Origin: Corbicula japonica
Taxonomy: Eukaryota > Mollusca > Bivalvia > Venerida > Cyrenidae
Assembly: GCA_038501625.1 (NCBI GenBank)
Contig: JAZAYU010000006.1
Location: 13,332,638 to 13,396,637 of the forward strand
Direction: 5' to 3'
DNA length: 64,000 bases
Below, one piece after another: positions 34,591 to 47,175 of this stretch. The notes under the pieces are model-generated. The model was not told where the DNA came from. It searched no databases and saw only the letters and a program-made list of their open reading frames with translations. A program made the translations under genes and the position numbers. Within the stretch, counting starts at the first letter, position 1, and each line of letters opens with the position of its first letter.

Positions 34591-35240
34591 CGATGTGCCG
34601 GCTGATCTCGATCTTAACTGTTCGCCTACACAATAAAAACGGTATCTATGTAGTAAAGGATTTATATTGTTCTCTTTTGAGGCAAATTGCTATATCCTTA
34701 TTTATGTCACAGGGTTACACATCTTCTCCCCAGATAGTGACTAGATTCGTACCGCGACATTTAAATATAGCTTCTTAAATAATTTTTAACAATTAGATTA
34801 TGAAACAGTGGCAATGCTTAGAAAAAATGTTGTAGCCTTTAGGCTGCGTCCGTATCTCAGTAACTGACAATTGTGTGACCTTTGGTTTTGCCCCTACCTT
34901 GATTAAATTTCTTTTGTGTAGGAAAGCACCAGGTCACTTTAATGGTGATATTTCATGTTTATAAGTGTTTATCCAATCCAGTTCTATGTAGAGTAATTTA
35001 AATTATATTATTGGTGTATTTAGAACATTAAGTGTATTTTGTTAGGATGTGAACTACATTTTACATTCATGAGAATAATGCCTTCTATGCATGTACAGTT
35101 TTCGTTTTCTTAATTATATTGATATACAATGATTATATAATAAACTTAGGTGTATCATATTTATGCATTTTACATTGTATTTAAAAATTGAAAAAGAATA
35201 AAACAAATTTATATTTTTTCAAAATATGAATTTTAATTTT
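34591..35240. other. No feature recognised
   Basis: AT-rich spacer before the tandem array, with short chance frames only. Confidence 0.4.
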
Positions 35241-36300
35241 AGTGGGTGGGGTAAAATAACCTCTAAAATGTTCTGATTTTGCAAGATTGCAAACCAAAAT
35301 GAAACTATGGCAAGTTTTGAACATTTACTACTTCAATAACGACTTTCTTCAGTATTCTTTGACAAAAGTTTTATTAAAACTATGATCAATGCTTTAATTT
35401 TATCCAAAAATGGATATGTTATAAATTTGCAGCTTTTATCGGTCAGTCAGTTCAATGTGTTTTTTTTTGTTTCAAATTTCCCATTAGTTTTTAAATTGCA
35501 ACTTTTTGTCCTTTAAAGAAGACACGTGTTTCTTACAAAAAACATAAAAATCAATTCTTTTGCATTTTCCTAACAATTTGATGATTTTTTTTATTTTAAC
35601 TTAAGTGGGTGGGGTAAAATGACCTCTAAAAATGCTCTGATTGCAAACCAAAATGAACTATGGCAAGTTTTAAACATTTACTAGCTTAATAACGACATTC
35701 TCCGGCATTTTATGACAAAAGTTTTATTAAAACTATGATCAATGCTTTAATTTTATCCAAAATCGGTATGTTGAAAATATGCAGATTTTTATCGGTCAGT
35801 CAGTTCAAATGCGTTTTTCCCCAATTTCCCATTAGTTTTCAAATTGCAACTTTTTACCCTTTAAAGTAGACATGTTCTTCTAACAAAAAACATACAAACC
35901 AATTCTTTTGCATTTTCCTGACAATTTCATGCTATTTTGATAATTTTTACTTTAGTGGGTGGGATAAAATAACCTCTAAAAATGTTCTGATTTCGCAAGA
36001 TTGCAAACCAAAACGAAACTATGGCAAGTTTTAAACATTTACTAGTTCAATAACGTCATTCTCCAGCATTCTATGGCAATAGTTTTATTAAAACTATGAT
36101 CAATGCTTTAATTTTATCCAAAAATGGATATGTTTAAAATTTGCAGAATTTTTCCGGTCAGTCAGTTCAAATGCGTTTTTTTCCAAATTTCCCATTAGTT
36201 TCCAAATTGCAACTTTTTACCCTTTAAAGTAGACATGTTCTTCTAACAAAAAACATACAAATCAATTCTTTTGCAATTTCTTCACACTTCGATGCTATTT
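35241..36300 (+). repeat. Tandem array of three ~355-bp units
   Basis: AGTGGGTGGG recurs at 35,241, 35,603 and 35,954, giving periods of 362 and 351 bp. The rest of each unit follows in the same order ('ctctaaaa', 'gcaaaccaaaa', 'ctatggcaagttt', 'aaactatgatcaatgcttta', 'cggtcagtcagttca', 'cccattagtt'). Units differ by substitutions and small indels; a 15-base 'gattttgcaagattg' segment is partly lost in unit 2. The array has no coding frame and ends near 36,300. It is a short satellite-type array. Confidence 0.9.
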
Positions 36301-36639
36301 AAGGGTACGCTGACTAGCCTACATATAATTACTCCAATTGTTTGCATTAAGATCAAGTTGATCTATACATAACTTATAAATAGGAGAGTATAGAGATTTC
36401 TTGTTTTTAAGCATAAATTTTACTGCTCGTTCCTTTGCTAAAACAAAGAGCAGAAAGCATCATCATATATAACATGATAAGGGGTCTACATTTTTTACCC
36501 CGTAATTAAATTTTGCTGGTTTGTGAGATAAACGCGTCAATTAGTGTCAATTAACGGTAACACGGGTATGTTAAAACTTAAATCAATCAGTGTGCAACAT
36601 TTTATTTTATAATGGGATTTAAGAAAGAAATACACACAT

Positions 36640-36810
36640 TTACAGAACGTATTGAAGTTAAGAGATGCCCTTAACTCCAGATTAAGCGGCGTAGGTAGTA
36701 ATGCATTTCCATGAATTACCAGGAACACGGTCAATCTAACCGAGCTAGCAATATTTTCATATTTGTCGCGTTCGGTGGCTTTCAAAGTTCCTTTTCCATC
36801 TATTAAGTTC
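36640..36810 (-). repeat. Repeat family R2, minus copy
   Basis: 'gtaatgcatttccatgaatt', 'ctaaccgagctagcaatatt' and 'ttcggtggctttcaaagttc' follow the minus order of R2. The CCCGGG centre is lost. Confidence 0.55.
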
Positions 36811-37790
36811 AGGGCCTTCCTTAGACCATAACGCCACACAGGCGCCGGGATGCCTTAATTTCTCATATTACCATTGCGGGACGCTTATATGCTTTTAATT
36901 GCATTGCACGTTTGTCAAACACTCCAACCATTAACAACCCCAGATAAATTTCTGACCAGCCTTAAATTCGCGATCAGCCGTTTATTCAAAATCTTCATGT
37001 CATAAAAGTATTGTGTACCGGGTATTTCACTGTCAACATATCGCAAATCAAGTTTACAGGTAAATTAAATTTAGCAAAGCAAATTACCCAATCACGATCG
37101 ATGTCTCTAGTTTTTGCTGGGTAAACTACGTCTCCCAATTCGTAAGCATGTTGGCGTCTTTACAAAGCCGCCTGCTGCCTACATTATTCATGTATTCTTT
37201 TTGCACCAGGAGACAAAACTGTACTTCGAATGTGAATTTACTAAAAACAAGAATCATTCGACTGTTGAATAACAAATTCAAGGGAAATGTATTTGTAAAT
37301 ACAAAATGAAAAAGTTAAGTTTAATTAGTTTTCTTCATGTGCCGCATACAACGGCACTAGATCGCTGAATTCAAACGTTTTTTTTCCAATTTAGGGAAAT
37401 AATGTATCCATCTCACGAATAAATACATTTTGACTAGAAAAACCGGCAAAGTCGATCAGGAAGAAATATCTTAAGCTCTACACCTATGTATTGGACTCAC
37501 TGCCAAATCATAAACGATAAAATAATGTAAAAAGTGTGAACATTCTCGACAATATTTCTCCGTATTAATGGCTGGCAAAACAAATAGATGGAAAACGAAG
37601 TTCTGACATGTACAGATGTCCCCATTTGAAGTCGGTAATTGTGCCTGCTCAGCATCTTGCATAGATTTCTTTCAAACACAGCTTATTCAATTTCCGAATA
37701 TTCAGACTCAAAATTATACGTAACCATGCAGTTGTCATATGAATATTGTATAGTTAAGATCGATAAGAATCTGACATAAAATGGAAACGA
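36811..37790. other. No gene supported
   Basis: Two overlapping ~60-codon minus frames (37,471-37,679) start upstream of an ETS/CRE cluster. One peptide is Cys-rich (MQDAEQAQLPTSNGDICTCQ at its start), but I recognise no domain and see no splice framing. Confidence 0.3.
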
Positions 37791-37795
37791 TACGA

Positions 37796-37819
37796 ACCGG
37801 AAGTGCGTCAATGACGTCA
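37796..37819. promoter_or_regulatory. ETS site next to a palindromic CRE
   Basis: ACCGGAAGTGCG (37,796-37,807) is followed five bases later by TGACGTCA (37,812-37,819), in a locally CpG-containing stretch. This pair is common in CpG-type animal promoters. No adjoining gene could be read on either strand, so its role is unproven. Confidence 0.4.
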
Positions 37820-38409
37820 TCAAGAGGTACGCGCATCGAAAAGATAACAAACATTGCGACAATCATCGATGCCCGCCAATTTTGCAAAAAAAAAAGCGAT
37901 CTTTGAAAGGAGATAACTTTGTTCTATATGTCAAAACAATGCATAAGTAACGATCTATGTATTGGTAACACTCAAACAGGAATATTCCTTGATGCTTGTT
38001 CTGAAAGAGATTTGACAGGATGTACCATGTTACCAGTGTAGTGAAATTTAACAATCAAATATGTAAAAGAATCAACATTTTCAAAATTTTCTTAATTTAT
38101 GAAAATATCAGCATGGTTGATTTTTTTTCTTTGCAAAAACACAATGTTTTGTTGAAGAAACATTAATATTCCAGCCAATTTCTTAATACATAAACAAAGG
38201 ATTAAGTAAACCCGACTTTGCAATGTCTGACGGTTAGTTAGTCCATAGTTTCCGTGGAGAGGTTTCGCTAATTTCAGTTAATCTGTCACTTTCTTTATAG
38301 TTAAAGACGTTTTTGGAACGAGAAAAAGTAATTTATTTACAGGTTTTCAACAAAATTTATTTTTGCTTGTAGAAACGAAGTATTTGCCTGCCTACAATCA
38401 GCATTAAAT

Positions 38410-38604
38410 GGGGCGCGTCACGGGAAAAGGTACATTCGGACAGTTGACGTCAATCTTTGAAAATACCATTTTATTGTCAAAATGTGTAATAAAATCTCAT
38501 TCAAGTAATAAGAAATCGATTTATATTTGTTAGTTCTTCTGAATTAAAAAAAACTAAATTATCACTAAAAATGACCGAAGGTACCTTTTCCCGTGACGTG
38601 CCCC
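38410..38604. mobile_element. 195-bp MITE with long terminal inverted repeats
   Basis: The left end GGGGCGCGTCACGGGAAAAG and the complement of the right end agree over about 34 bases with a few mismatches. AAAT directly flanks both sides (38,406-38,409; 38,605-38,608), a candidate 4-bp target duplication. The interior is AT-rich and non-coding. The superfamily is not certain from the tips alone. Confidence 0.85.
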
Positions 38605-38699
38605 AAATCACGGTGTTTTTTCTTCGAATAATTTTTGGTTTATTTGTGACATTCAAAGTTCTACCAAAACATTATAAAGATACTCTTGATAATATTTGT

Positions 38700-39400
38700 C
38701 AACTCATTTATTTAGTAATTGCAATTGCCTGAAATCAAATTATTTTCTAAATCATCAAAAAGATATTTCTTTTCATCAAGACTTTGTGTTAAAAATTCAA
38801 TCCGGGAAGAGTCCCAGATGATTTTATTGCCTTTGTTTACATTTTAGAGAAGTGATGCTTACATCTAAAGTTGACATTTGGCGAGAAAACGTAGAAATTT
38901 GTTGTTCGATAGAGTCAAGCTTTAGTACTTTTTGTCTATATTATCCAGTCTTTCTAACAATGAATGTTGCAGTGACGGAGACTGTGGGTAGAATGCGCTG
39001 GGTAAGGGATTGGGGTTAAGGGAAGACATAGATTGACTATCACATGTTCATTGCGATCCACTGGTTCATGGAGGCATTATACTTCTACCAAAGTTGCTTC
39101 TGCCGCTGAACTGGCGGTGGCAGAAGTGGTGTAGTGGAATACAAATTAACCAGTACATATCCTGGATAAGGAGGTATTTGGGTTTGGGAGTAACACGGCG
39201 AACTCATAGTTAAGTTGGACGAAGATGAGCAGGTTAACAGCTCCGGAGAGGCAGGATTACTTAATTTCTGTTTATCAGGCAAATCACTAGCGTAGCTTGG
39301 TGCAGAATCAGACTTTTTCCATTTTTGCTGTTGATAAGTCTTTCTTTGTTCTTGACAAGCCCATGATATCAATCACAATTCAGTCAAAATCCAATGAAAT
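38700..39400 (-). pseudogene. Decayed LINE ORF1-like or coiled-coil protein remnant
   Basis: The longest open piece is 39,372-39,085 (about 95 codons, Gln/Ser/Pro-rich, with SSPCYSQTQIPPYPGYV and LPPPVQRQK). Later frames continue through LNPNPLPSAFYPQSPSLQHS, LLERLDNIDKK and KLDSIEQQISTFSRQM, with at least three frame changes. A Pro/Gln-rich head followed by heptad-like Leu/Ile spacing resembles ORF1 of invertebrate LINEs, where it binds RNA. A host pseudogene is the alternative. Confidence 0.45.
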
Positions 39401-40969
39401 CCAGTCGATGAGTAATCACTTATAAATCACTTATTTACTGATTAATCCAAAATGGTCATTTTAACACTTGAAAAAAGGTTTCTGAGAAAGAAGGACCAAT
39501 ATATTTAGAACTTTTCACTACAATTTCAAATTTTGTGTTAGCCATATTTCACGCATGCGCATTCAAAACTTTATCTTACAATGTGATGAGTACTTTTGAG
39601 ATAATATGTGTTAAAACCATTCTAAAGCCTATTGCGCGAATCTTGCAAGATGTTAAAACTCATCTTAAATAATTATTGCAAATGAATGGTTTTCCATTTC
39701 GAACCAATGTCTTCTTTCCCTTGGGAAATATTCTTTTCTTACACCTTGTAAAACGACTGTTTTTTTTCCTTTCTTCCTTTCGGCTGACTAATCATATACA
39801 TGTGACATAAATTAAGAAGGGATTTAATAAAACACATTTATATCAGTGATTTTTATTTATAGATATATATGCATAATACTATTTTGCTAATAATAGACCA
39901 TGTCCTATTCAAATTGGAATTTCCAAATATTTTACTTTCGGTTTGGAGGGAAATACATATAAAATATTGTTTTCAAATAGATTTATTCTATTTTTGTCTT
40001 GTTTGTATTTTTAATACAGTTATTCACTCCTTGGGAATAAATGATCGGAATTTTTAAATGGTTGTTGAGTTTGAACTGTCTATACAGAGCCTTCATAAAT
40101 TTTAAGAATATTTATACAATAATAAATATTCAGAAACATATGTCATTAAAATCAAATATTTTAGCAGGTGTTGAATATAATGCACTTGTGATATATATCA
40201 CATTTGGTGGTCCGGCGGTAGTTGGTTATCCGTTATTGAATTGCCCAGCTGCCATCTTTAGTCTACCAACGTTTTTGTACAGTCGGATTTATGTACGATA
40301 TACCAACAGAAAGTACTTTTTTTAATTAAAGTAAACAGTAATTTAGAAATTTGAAGGTAGATCAAAGTCTACAACATTATTGACAAAATTACAAGGTGTC
40401 AAAATAATAATATTTAATAATAGTAATATTATTATTTTTTCTTGCATTTTGAATACTTTAAAGTATAATAATGTTATGAAAATTTTATTATGATTTGAAC
40501 ATCAGAATATTGTGGAAGAGGTTAATGTTCATAACAAATTAAATAAACTGTGGTAAAACATAAAAACATAAAAATATGGATTGAAATTAATAGATTTATG
40601 ATATATGCACAAAAAAAAACTAAAGCGATTTTAAATATAAAGCGGACATATTGTATGAACAGCAAAGAGATTAGTGCACCTTCAATTAAGCAGAGACCAC
40701 AGAAATTTATCAAACGCTGATATAGTTAACTTTTTCCTAATTTTTCAACGATCTTACTCCTTCCTACGTCGTTCAACCTAGCAGATTAGAAGAGCGGCAA
40801 ACTGTTGAGTGGTTGGTCATTCGGCTTGCACAATGATGTCGATTGTAATGTTCATAACTGGCTTTTCCATTGGAATTAACTGCTGTTTTTATGAATTCAT
40901 TTTCGAGAAATTGTAGAAAGTCTTTAATATTCTTGACACAGCATTACTTTTTTTAATTTTTCAAAGTTG
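39401..40969. other. No feature recognised
   Basis: Very AT-rich, with an AT palindrome near 40,400-40,440 and hydrophobic chance frames (40,041-40,325 plus; 40,522-40,713 minus). No domain is supportable. Confidence 0.4.
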
Positions 40970-41026
40970 TGACTTGAATGTTGAAAATAAGCATTGATCA
41001 AATGCTTATTTTCAACATTTAAGTCA
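40970..41026. repeat. 25-bp stem hairpin
   Basis: tgacttgaatgttgaaaata followed by agcat pairs with atgcttattttcaacattta followed by agtca across a 7-base loop, with one mismatch. It resembles a minimal foldback element. No polymerase III signals or gene context were found. Confidence 0.75.
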
Positions 41027-42801
41027 TAGGGACCGTTTAATCCTTTGCGACTTATCAGTTCAATTTCTACGATCTTATGATACCTTCGGCGAATTATTTG
41101 TCTTTATTTTGAATATCAGTTTGAATATATTACGACTGTCGGTACGTTATCCATAAGAGACACAGTATTTCTTTACATTTTGTGTCATAGGCGGAAAAAA
41201 TGTTGGAACATTACAATCTTTAGAATTTTGTCTCAGTCACCAACTAAATACAAATGCAAATACGATGCATTTACATAGCGCAAAATAATAAAATTTATTT
41301 TCCACTTTACATGGAAACATAACATTAAAACAAAGTTACCATGCATGTTTGCTAGTTTCATAATATATATGCACTTCAATAGTATTGCACTCTTGACTAG
41401 CTTTGCCAAAGCTATATTGTCTTATAACACACGTTCTGCTATTACATGTGCTCATAAAGTGTCTTAACAAATTACTTTTAAAGTTGTTTGTAAATTCTGA
41501 TTACAAACAAATGAGTTTCAAGTCACTGGGATAATCATTTCTCAGTCTGGAACAAACAACCTCTAAACTTTTTTTCATGTTATTTTGTTTTCTATCTTGG
41601 AACAAACAAAAATAATAATTACCATGTGATCGATGTCTGTTTCTGCTTAAAAAATATACAAATTGTTAGAAGCTGTATAATGAACTACACTTAAAACTCT
41701 TGAACATGATTTTAACTCTAAGTGTAGTTGTGTTAAGAAAATCAGCAATTGATTGATCAATTTTTTTTACATGAGGCAGTTGTAACAAATCTTGCTGTGC
41801 GATTTAGAAATCGTTGCAACTTACAAACTTGAATGAACGTTATTCAATAGATAATTTCGGAAGTCAATATGAGAGTGCACTAATTCATATCCTTACACAT
41901 TCTGTTGACTTTTGAGTGAGGTGTCGACAAATTCATTTCAAATTTCGTAGCTGTACAAGGCAGTTCAACACTATATCTGAATCTGATGGTCAACGTTTTG
42001 AGTATACAAAACAACCAGTTCTCTCACAGCGTTCACAAATTGCACTTCTCACAATCAACTCTGACACTCAAAATATTTAATTTATTGCAACAACTTTTTT
42101 ATTATGCTATATGCGATTATCTTTGTTTTTTGTTGAGTTGCTAACATTAGTTATTAGTGTGTCGTCCGTAAAATATATCATTCCGTCAAGTTATACTTAC
42201 TCACTTTAATGATTTATTGCTTAAATTCGAAAGGCGATTTTATGATCATCAGAATATCCGTCCAAACTGGTAGGATTTTAACCACGCAATAATTAACCTT
42301 TCCAGTTCATATTATCTTCTCGCATGACGTATGTGATGTAAGTGATGCACTTATAATCACACCTATGCCTGTTACAAGTACTATTACCATATCTGAGAAT
42401 CTTGTGTCAATTCCCAGAAGATTCTGATCCATTGCACAGACCATCACGGTCTATTATTCCATTTGTTAGACCAGATATAAGCTTTTATTCCTAACCGCTT
42501 CTGCTCTTTTTATGCTGTAGTGAGAAGGCTGCGTCTCTATATTCATTGTAACGCTTGATTTGAAATACCAATTTCCTCCCTAATTTAGAAAATCAATAAT
42601 AATTAAGCGATGGCAATGGTAATGCATGATGGTAGGGTGTGTCTTCAGATTGTCGCCATTTCTGTTACGCATATGTCACTTTTTTAACACAAATTTCGAT
42701 TTTTGCAGAAAGGACTACTATTATTTAAATAGGAAATATAGATCACTAATCACAGAACATTATACGTTTAGATAGTTTATTATCAGCGTTGGTTTTTTTA
42801 G
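41027..42801. other. No feature recognised
   Basis: AT-rich sequence. There is a short inverted pair 'aactacactta'/'taagtgtagtt' near 41,683-41,730 and a doubled 'tggaacaaacaa' near 41,548-41,609. Confidence 0.4.
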
Positions 42802-43000
42802 GTAATGTCAATACAGTACTAGAAAAAGATCGTACATTTAAGAGAAGTTACGCGATACGACGTATTCGAGATTTTATCTAAAATGTTTCCGATGCTATAA
42901 ACATAAAACTTAAAGACGCATCGAAGGATGAATTGACCGCCGAGTGGATGATTTTAGGAGTCAAAGATCACATCAACTTATCGCGTTCTGGTGCTGCGAG
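42802..43000 (+). pseudogene. Exon-like segment with an in-frame stop
   Basis: A pyrimidine-rich acceptor (ggtttttttag, ending 42,801) and a donor AG/gtaatg (43,001) bound 199 bp. One frame across it reads TVLEKDRTFKRSYAIRRIRD, FI, a TAA at about 42,880, then NVSDAINIKLKD, ELTAEWMILGVKDHINLSRS, GAAR. Only one stop (TAA, one base from CAA) interrupts 66 codons of coding-like composition. No family is recognised. It could be an exon of a mutated gene, a transposon gag-like piece, or a live exon with an assembly error. Confidence 0.35.
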
Positions 43001-43839
43001 GTAATGGTAGTTCGCGTGGCATGAATGATATATTTTCATACAGTTTGTTTTCTACAACGGTTTGTGGTAATCGCTATTTAAAACTCACTAAAGCAATGTC
43101 TTTGATCGCAATTTATGGTTGATTGTTGGTTTATTTCAAGCCAATTATGTAAAAGTGTTCATAACATAAAACATTTACACAATCCTCCGAGCCAAATATC
43201 ATTTCATGGAGGCGGCATATAAAGCAAAATAAGAGGAACCATAAACAGCATGATATAAAAAACATCACGAACATGAACTAACAAAACAAAGTTATCACTT
43301 TGCATATATATTTCCGTTTTATACATGTGTAAAGATAAATCTACCACTGAGACGATCGTTTCATCATTGTTTGTTGTTTTTGGTTACATGTAGCATATAT
43401 GATTTTAAATTGTAAAAAATGCCAATTACATGTTTATTATAAATTTCTATCAATATTTTGAATAGATTAGCAAGATTTGTTTTCAATTTGATGCAAATTA
43501 AATTGCAGGAAAAGCCTTCGATCCTTGGTAATTTTTTTGTTGCTTCTCGCCTACCTTGGGTTCACTTTACATAATGTAAAAACCAAAGTAATTCTAAAAT
43601 AAAGACTGATTCAGTGGACCAGATGTATTTCTAATGTTCCCAGCTTCTGACGTTGTCTGCGGTTTTTGCCGTCTTGCTTTTTTCGGGATAGAGTGCACAT
43701 GGACTTAGTTGAAATCGTTCATCTACCGAGTGTTATCGAATGAGATGATCGTTGCATAAAACGTTTCAATGTTATATCAAGATTAACTGGATATTATTAG
43801 AAAATAAGTGTAAAAATAAGCAATTTCAAAATTGAAATT
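43001..43839. other. No feature recognised
   Basis: No continuation of the exon-like segment could be found downstream. AT-rich spacer. Confidence 0.35.
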
Positions 43840-44030
43840 AATTACCCCCAATAGCAAATTGTTTTGCCAATAGGCGTAATAAGACGGTAACCCCAAAGGT
43901 TGTCTGTCTGTGGTGTCTTGTTTTAAAGTAGTCTTCTTATAAACTCCTGCTCTCTTTTCCTTCCTACGTTTTGGCTGCTTGAAGAGGCTGTGTTTTCCGG
44001 GTGTGGTAATTTCTGTGATGCATTTTCAGA
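43840..44030 (+). repeat. PLE 3' UTR fragment, distal part
   Basis: 'ttacccccaatagcaaattg', 'gacggtaaccccaaagg', 'ctgctctcttttcc' and 'gaggctgtgttttccgggtg' keep the order of the PLE tail. Only the last ~190 bases are present, the shortest clear retrocopy here. Confidence 0.65.
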
Positions 44031-44394
44031 TTTTATTAATATAAGAGATGAAATAATCGAAAATGATATATATCAATGTCAAAATATATACGGGCGAATT
44101 TAGTTCATTTTGTATTAGACAGACATTGTTTTTACTTTAATTGTAAATAACTGACAATAATAATCTTCAATTCATAATTTAACCTTTTCACAATTGACAT
44201 GTGAAAAGTACACTGTGAGCTACCCACAATTTGACTTAAATGCATCGCAAACAACTTAAAAGAACAGAAATTTATTCTGAAATATTTCTTTTACTCTTTT
44301 TTTGAACAGGTTCTCTTTTCGGATGAAAACATTTGAAGCAAATTTTATAGTTACCCCCTTTTCAATTTATGAATATTCTAATCGAGTGGTGAAA

Positions 44395-44470
44395 GTAAAG
44401 AAGAATAAAAGAAGAAGATGAAAAAGAAAAGAAGAAGCGGAGCAAGAAGAAAAGCCCATAAAAAGAAACA
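44395..44470 (+). repeat. Purine-rich low-complexity tract
   Basis: A run of GAA, AAG and AGA units is almost free of pyrimidines ('gaagaagatgaaaaagaaaa'). It could be read as Lys/Glu codons, but no bounded exon is visible. Simple sequence is the cautious reading. Confidence 0.7.
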
Positions 44471-44685
44471 CTAGAATTGAAAGCAACAACTCTACTGATC
44501 TTTGAAAATGTCTGTTGAGTTTTAAATGAAAAACTGAAATATTTGATTTAATTGGTTACAAACATTTACATTTTACACTTTTTTTATATTCCTTAACTTT
44601 CTTACATTTTCTTTCTTTACTTAAAAATGTTCATACTCATGTATTCTAGAAACTCAAATTTATCATACCATTTTAAACAACCTGG

Positions 44686-44829
44686 GCCCAAGATCATAAA
44701 ACTAAATCTGGAGATCAGTTTCAAATCTCAAGCATCTGATTGGCTGAAATGGCGACCAGTCGCCATTTCAGCCAATCAGATCCTTGAGAATTGAGACTGA
44801 TCTAAAAACTTAGATATATGATCTTGGGC
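44686..44829. repeat. 144-bp foldback element with a 2-base loop
   Basis: gcccaagatcat starts the left arm and its complement atgatcttgggc ends the right. The arms meet at ggcgac-ca-gtcgcc. The central ~25 bp (tctgattggctgaaatggcg and complement) are perfect, and the outer arms carry substitutions and small indels. The element is non-coding. It is a MITE-like or hairpin-type element of different sequence from the 157-bp family. Confidence 0.85.
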
Positions 44830-46034
44830 ACTGGAACTGACGATAACGTAACCTCATGTTTTGAAGAAGGGTTATATATTTAAAAGTTCTAATTCAATAT
44901 CATCGTGGTTATAAAAAATTCGTTTGGATTGATACATTAAGCATTCAAAAATCTGTAATCATTATGCAGATATCTTCAAAGCAGTCTCAATATGACGGAT
45001 CCTCTTATTATCCTTCTAGCTAAATCAAATATAAATGTGTTATAAAACAAGTTGCATTGACATAATGGTTACAATATATATTGCCATGAACAGTGCAGTC
45101 GCAGTTGTAATTTACTTTTTAATAAGAATTAAAAATCGTTTTTAACTGGATATTTTGTGACAATGTTCTTAAAAAAAATGTTTAAACACCAAATCAATCA
45201 AATGAAGCACCCAGAAATCACAGCAACCGCATAGCATACATTCAATAAGTAAGGTGGTTTAGAAAGAATGCGTTCATAAACTACACATTTTAACAAGCAG
45301 CGCAAGCATGTGAAACGAAAAAAAAATATTCTGGATTATCATCCAGGAACGGTAGCTGCAAAGCAACACATTTTTAAGAACAAACATACACATTGTTTCT
45401 TGGAGAATAAACTATATCCATCCGTAAAACTGAATAACATTGAATGCAATAGCATGTAAGCACATACAACATATTAACTTATAGCAATGTCAAGCTATTT
45501 GGGTTAGTTCTGAAGCACCAATAATTCAATTAGCAAGATCACGGATGAAGTTTTTTCATCAGGAACAAAATTTTTCTTATTCACATTTCTTAATTGTAAG
45601 GGAATGGCGTTTGGTCAACATAATTACAAGCACCCCGACTGATCTTCCATTACGTCTCCCTTTGCCTGATATTATTGACATTCTCAATCATTTATAATGG
45701 GTCACATTAATCAACTTCCTATACAATTCAAATAACAGTTACTGGCCTGTATTTATGCAGAATTTCCTTTATTCAATTTTTAAAATGGAAAATAATATTG
45801 CCATCTGTTAAGTCATTTTGGTATTTTGATTATAACTTTTTGAAAAGTAAGAGTAATGCACTTAAAAGAAAGAACAATTTAGAATTGATAAAAGATAAAT
45901 TTCTATGGTTTCTGCAACATTTTCAAAATTAAAGAACACAAGTTAATTACTCTTTTCCTGAAAAGATAATCACTATTGTCAAGAATTTAAGATTTATTAT
46001 TATTTATTATAAAACTAACAGTTTTGAGACAGGA
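44830..46034. other. No feature recognised
   Basis: AT-rich with no conserved frame or repeat pair. Confidence 0.4.
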
Positions 46035-46200
46035 TTGAAATAACATTTGCCACTCGGCCTTTAAACAGGTTCAAGTGTGCTCCAACTTCACACCCCGAAA
46101 GGACTCCGGGATTTAATGACTGCAGGTTTCCTTGGTTTAAATCAAACCCTTCATTCGACAATGTTGTATGCGACTCTCAAAAACATAAATGTAAAAAAGC
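46035..46200 (-). repeat. Diverged PLE 3' UTR fragment
   Basis: 'aacatttgccactcgg', 'tttaaacaggttcaagtgtg', 'caacttcacacc', 'ttccttggttt' and 'caatgttgtatgcga' keep minus-strand order. Heavily mutated. Confidence 0.55.
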
Positions 46201-46564
46201 TTACATATATGTGATTGAAAATGAAAAGTTACTCGATGAACCTTTCGAAACCAATGCAAATAGAGTAACCAAGATCATTACTTGGAAAATATTGGTAAAC
46301 TATTATAATAATTCAGGTAAAACTTGTGTTTAGGCCTAGAGGATAAGATTTTTTCATTTTACTCTCTTACCTGGCTTATTGTGTAACCCTAACCTCAAAA
46401 CGCAGCGTTTGTACCATGGGTAGAATCTCATAACTTTTTTAATAACGCTTAATAATGTGTGTGCACAATACATCTATTTTGAAATCCGTTTTTTTATTTG
46501 TAAGGATTGTAACACATTTATACATTCACATTATGAATTGCCAGACTTAAAACACAGCCTCGCA

Positions 46565-46785
46565 ACAGATCCAAAAATTAGAGAAGAAAAGAGGGATTCA
46601 GTTAATAAAATGCTCAATTTTAGACTAGACAACACAAACAATAAACAAAACTATAACCTGAGAGGTTAGTGCCTTGCAACGGTCAGTGAAAAAGGCCAAC
46701 TGCCACTGGGTGTTAAAACCAGGTTCTAGTATACACTTACCTCACATTTTCTCATCAGGTTCTCATATGAACACACATGTATGGC
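46565..46785 (-). repeat. PLE 3' UTR fragment
   Basis: It runs from 'agaaaagagggattcagtta' through 'ctgagaggttagtgccttgc', 'ccaactgccactgggtg' and 'aaaccaggttctagtataca' to 'caggttctcatatgaacaca', in the same order as 12,500-12,700. Short frames here (46,457-46,987) are not genes. Confidence 0.7.
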
Positions 46786-46987
46786 GATGGCGATTTGAAT
46801 GCAGTACGATGATGAAACGATTTCTTTTGTGTTTTCTGCTGGCATTTTTGTGCGCCAAATTATGTATGAACCTTTATCTGAAATGAATGAAAACAATTAT
46901 GCGAGATGTGACATAATTAATTCAAGTGTACTGAATGGAAAAAAGCATTTGGGTACATCGTATGCGACAAGTGACACATCGTCTTAA

Positions 46988-47175
46988 ATTTCTTCAGTTA
47001 TATTTAAATCGTTTTATGTCTATGCCACGCTTCAACACGAACGAAGGCTTTTAATATATCGTATTAGATAAGTTTAGTATTGACATACATTTCTTCAGTT
47101 ATATTTAAATCGTCTGATGTGTACATTGTATGTCACGCTTGAACCCGAACTCGGGCTTTTAACATATCATCCATC
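46988..47175 (+). repeat. Tandem duplication with a 101-bp period
   Basis: 'ttcttcagttatatttaaat' occurs at 46,990 and 47,091. It is followed in both copies by 'cg', then 'gccacgctt' or 'gtcacgctt', and 'ggcttttaa'. Two diverged units, non-coding. Confidence 0.75.

Noticed and set aside
35241..36300. CRISPR-like array
   Set aside because: Whole ~355-bp units repeat with no short-repeat/unique-spacer alternation, and the genome is eukaryotic.
40522..40713. Hydrophobic 63-codon minus frame that looks membrane-like
   Set aside because: T-rich DNA gives Phe, Leu and Ile codons by chance. No splice or repeat context supports a gene.
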